Part shown: positions 56,051 through 58,026 of the stretch, piece after piece | How the letters are laid out: each line of letters starts with the position of its first letter | How positions within the stretch are numbered: position 1 is the first letter of the stretch | DNA from: Belnapia moabensis DSM 16746 | Lineage (GTDB): Bacteria > Pseudomonadota > Alphaproteobacteria > Acetobacterales > Acetobacteraceae | DNA length: 58,026 nt | NCBI RefSeq assembly: GCF_000745835.1 | Contig: NZ_JQKB01000036.1 | Span: forward strand, 1 to 58,026 | Direction of reading: 5' to 3' | The notes under the pieces: model-generated | What the model was told of the DNA's origin: nothing | Seen by the model: only the letters and a program-made list of their open reading frames with translations | The model's database searches: none | Position numbers and translations under genes: made by a program

Positions 56051-57747
56051 GCCAGGCGCCGCTCGGGAACCGGCGATGCGAAGAGGTGATGCGCCGCGCC
56101 GCCCGCGGATACCAGCGTCCCATTCCGGATGGCCAGGACGCGATCGGCCAGGCCCAGCAGCGCCGGCCGGTGGGTGGTGAACACGGCGGAGCCTCCCTCC
56201 CGGCGCAGCCGCCCGAGCATGGCGGCGACATCCGCCTCGCCCTCGGCATCGAGCGACCCGCCAAGCTCGTCCAGCAGCAGCAGCTTCGGCCGGCCATAGA
56301 GCGCCCTGGCGATAGCGATGCGGTGCTGCTGGCCGAGGGACAGCTTCGTTCCCTGGCCAAGCGGTGTCGCATAGCCGAGGGGCAGGCCGGCGATCAGGTC
56401 ATGCGCGCCGGCACGCCGCGCGGCATCGATGACCAGTTCCGGGTCCGGCTCCTCCAGCCGCGCGATGACCTCCGCCACCGTGCCGGAGCCGAGCTGCGGC
56501 TGCTGCGGCAGGTAGCCGATATGCCGCGCCAGGTCGCGCCTGTCCCACTGGCTCGTCGCATGCCCGTCGAGGAAGACGCCGCCCGCCGAAGGCGGATGCA
56601 GCCCGAGCAGCAGGCGCATGAGCACCGTCTTGCCGCTGCCGGGCCCGCCGAGAATGCCGATGAGCTGCCCCGGCTCCACGGCGAGATCGATGTCGCGTAG
56701 GATGGGCGGGTCCCGCGCGTCGAAGCGGAAGGAGAGGCGCTCCGCCACCAGCCTGCCCTGCGCGACCGGGAAGGCCAGGCCCTGGAGCGGCGCTTGCGTC
56801 ACGTTGCTCGCCAGCCGGCGCAGACGGCCCCAGGCCGCGGAGGCTTCTCCCCAGGTTTCGATCGTATTGCCGAGGGTGGCGAAGGGGGTGATGACCTGAA
56901 AAATCACGATTATTTCGCCACTCAAAGCATCGTTCGGGTGGCCGCCAGCGAGGCCGATACCGACCATCGCAAACATAACTACGCCTCGAAACAAACCAAT
57001 TACCACTTGGTGCAGGAACTGCACCCATGCCACCGCCTCTTCTGCCGTCCAACTCTCTTCGGAACGGGCTGCGCTAACGGAAATCCAACGCTCCGAAAGT
57101 CGCCGCAGCATGCCCATGGCCAGGACTGCCTCTCCGGACTGCATCGCGTCGACGGTCATGGTGAAGACCTTAGAAGCAGCGCCCACTGTCACAACCTGGC
57201 GGCTATTTATTGTGCGCATCAAAGCAAAACTGACCAGCGCTATCACTAAACAAAAACCGAGTAGAACGGCAGCAATTATCCAATGAATAAAATACGCCAG
57301 CGGCAGCAATACAGGCGTCATCGCCATGGTTACAAGCATTCGACCAGCAAAGCCCGAAACCGCTTCTCTTACCGTCTCGAGATCTTTTAACACGTCATGA
57401 AGGTTTGCTACACCGTTGCGCGCAAACTGTGCTACGGCAACAAGTGCGGGTACGGTGAGTTGGTCTGCGATATGACGTGATAATCGACGCGTGGCCGCCC
57501 ATTGAATGACACCGACTACAGCGAGACCGAGGTATACCGCCGCCCAAACCGATGCCGTCGAACGCAAAGCATCAAAGCCACTAGTATTTAAAACCTCCGA
57601 TAAAAGGTACATTTTGATTGTCAGAAGCGCAAAGGTTAGCAAAGTTGACAAAACGGAAATGAAAAAAGTTAGCAGAGCCCAGCGCGAAGCAAGGCGGAGC
57701 ACACCCTCAATAGGCTCTGTTGCACAAATGGCCTGAGGGGGATTCAT
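56047..57747 (-). CDS. type I secretion ABC half-transporter, 5' end replaced by an IS
   Basis: The 566-codon frame resembles PrtD-type permease/ATPases. It has about six membrane helices in residues 20-310, Walker A GGPGSGKTVLMRLLLGL near 367-383, Q-loop IGYLPQQPQLG, signature LSLGQQHRIAIARALYGRPK near 468, and Walker B LLLLDELGGSLD, followed by FTTHRP. The first 12 residues (MNPPQAICATEP) are read from the IS end, so native sequence begins at about position 57711 and the original N-terminus and promoter are lost. Codon composition changes near 56890: the ATPase part is GC-rich, the membrane part about 50% GC. The 4-base overlap with the fused ABC-MFP gene suggests a heterodimeric exporter. 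Confidence 0.82.
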   Translation of the reverse strand: MNPPQAICATEPIEGVLRLASRWALLTFFISVLSTLLTFALLTIKMYLLSEVLNTSGFDALRSTASVWAAVYLGLAVVGVIQWAATRRLSRHIADQLTVPALVAVAQFARNGVANLHDVLKDLETVREAVSGFAGRMLVTMAMTPVLLPLAYFIHWIIAAVLLGFCLVIALVSFALMRTINSRQVVTVGAASKVFTMTVDAMQSGEAVLAMGMLRRLSERWISVSAARSEESWTAEEAVAWVQFLHQVVIGLFRGVVMFAMVGIGLAGGHPNDALSGEIIVIFQVITPFATLGNTIETWGEASAAWGRLRRLASNVTQAPLQGLAFPVAQGRLVAERLSFRFDARDPPILRDIDLAVEPGQLIGILGGPGSGKTVLMRLLLGLHPPSAGGVFLDGHATSQWDRRDLARHIGYLPQQPQLGSGTVAEVIARLEEPDPELVIDAARRAGAHDLIAGLPLGYATPLGQGTKLSLGQQHRIAIARALYGRPKLLLLDELGGSLDAEGEADVAAMLGRLRREGGSAVFTTHRPALLGLADRVLAIRNGTLVSAGGAAHHLFASPVPERRLA

Positions 57748-58026
57748 CTCGTGAATCCAGCGTGATAGCTGGACGGCATGAGCAGACCGACACCGCCGAC
57801 TTACAAGACCAGGAACTGGCCTGCCTACAGCGACGGGCTCAAGCGACGCGGCTCGCTAACGATCTGGCTCGATCGCGAGATGACCTGGGAAGCCGCGCCG
57901 ACCGGTAAACGGGGCCGACAGCCCCTCTATAGCGATGCTGCTGTCCAGACCTGCCTGACCATGAAGGTGCTGTTCGGCATGGCGCTGCGCCAGACGACTG
58001 GCTTCGTCGAGAGCCTCCTGCGGCTG
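57713..58026 (+). mobile_element. IS5-family (IS903-like) insertion sequence, left end
   Basis: The element starts at 57713 with GGCTCTGTTGCACAAAT, an IS903-type terminal inverted repeat, and runs off the window. Its transposase ATG follows at 57778. It has inserted in the 5' end of the type I half-transporter gene. The other end and the 9-base target duplication expected for IS903 are beyond the edge. Confidence 0.85.
57778..58026 (+). CDS. IS5-family (IS903 subgroup) transposase, N-terminal fragment
   Basis: The frame from ATG 57778 stays open to the window edge, 83 codons. It begins MSRPTPPTYKTRNWPAYSDG and continues RRGSLTIWLDREMTWEAAPT, YSDAAVQTCLTMKVLFGMAL and RQTTGFVESLL, the recognised N-terminal domain of IS903-subgroup transposases. 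The DDE catalytic residues lie outside the window. The element's end lies 65 bases upstream of the start. It is the second IS at a window edge and truncates the exporter gene, much as IS630 truncates the RTX gene. Confidence 0.9.
   Translation, partial: MSRPTPPTYKTRNWPAYSDGLKRRGSLTIWLDREMTWEAAPTGKRGRQPLYSDAAVQTCLTMKVLFGMALRQTTGFVESLLRL

Overview
The window looks like a chromosomal segment of a high-GC alphaproteobacterium, probably Rhodospirillales/Acetobacteraceae (Roseomonas-like). This is inferred from the roughly 70% GC coding regions, the mdh-sucCD-sucAB order beside an AFG1/ZapE ATPase, a 1.5-kaa NAD-glutamate dehydrogenase, a bactofilin, and several orphan Bug/TAXI substrate-binding proteins. 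No rRNA, tRNA, CRISPR array, prophage or integrative element was seen. Both ends lie inside insertion sequences.

Layout. 1-2108: the 3' end of an IS630-type element has cut off the 3' end of an RTX-like, glycine/aspartate-rich repeat gene. 2326-6423: argG, a 6-TM potassium channel with a C-terminal zinc ribbon, a MscS channel, a 59-aa acidic ORF and a PaiB-type flavin protein. 6502-11079: two periplasmic solute-binding proteins (Bug/TctC and TAXI), a PP-loop asparagine-synthetase-like protein and a CBS-BON protein. 11058-17418: an overlapping unit of gdh, a mug-type DNA glycosylase and an MFS transporter. 17531-24775: a JmjC/cupin oxygenase, a small OmpA-like protein, amidase, nitronate monooxygenase, a VOC protein, a Baeyer-Villiger-type monooxygenase and a Yip1 protein. 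24855-32057: typA, a low-complexity exported protein, a PfkB kinase, an EI24/CysZ-like membrane protein, bactofilin, a lipoprotein and an AEC carrier. 32118-39247: a second Bug protein, a frameshifted methyltransferase, a molybdopterin oxidoreductase, EcsC, a carboxymuconolactone decarboxylase-like protein, an RMD1/DUF155-like protein and a 155-aa protein carrying two YPDVA repeats beside an AT-rich gap. 39661-43685: feoAB with a palindromic candidate iron operator, an SDR and a lipoprotein.

43828-52938 holds the TCA block, all on the minus strand: mdh, sucC, sucD, sucA, sucB (malate dehydrogenase, succinyl-CoA synthetase, 2-oxoglutarate dehydrogenase E1 and E2), with zapE upstream. Two strong hairpins separate sucCD from sucAB. 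No lpd (E3) is present in the window.

52985-57747 is the most unusual part. Two different type I secretion ABC half-transporters overlap by 4 bp, and the second is fused in one 1021-aa reading frame to a HlyD/PrtE-type membrane fusion protein. The upstream half-transporter is compositionally mosaic: its ATPase half is GC-rich and its membrane half is close to 50% GC. Its 5' end has been replaced by an IS5-family (IS903-like) element, which supplies the present start codon. A secretion exporter at one end of the window and an RTX-type candidate substrate at the other are therefore both broken by insertion sequences. This is suggestive but does not show that they worked together.
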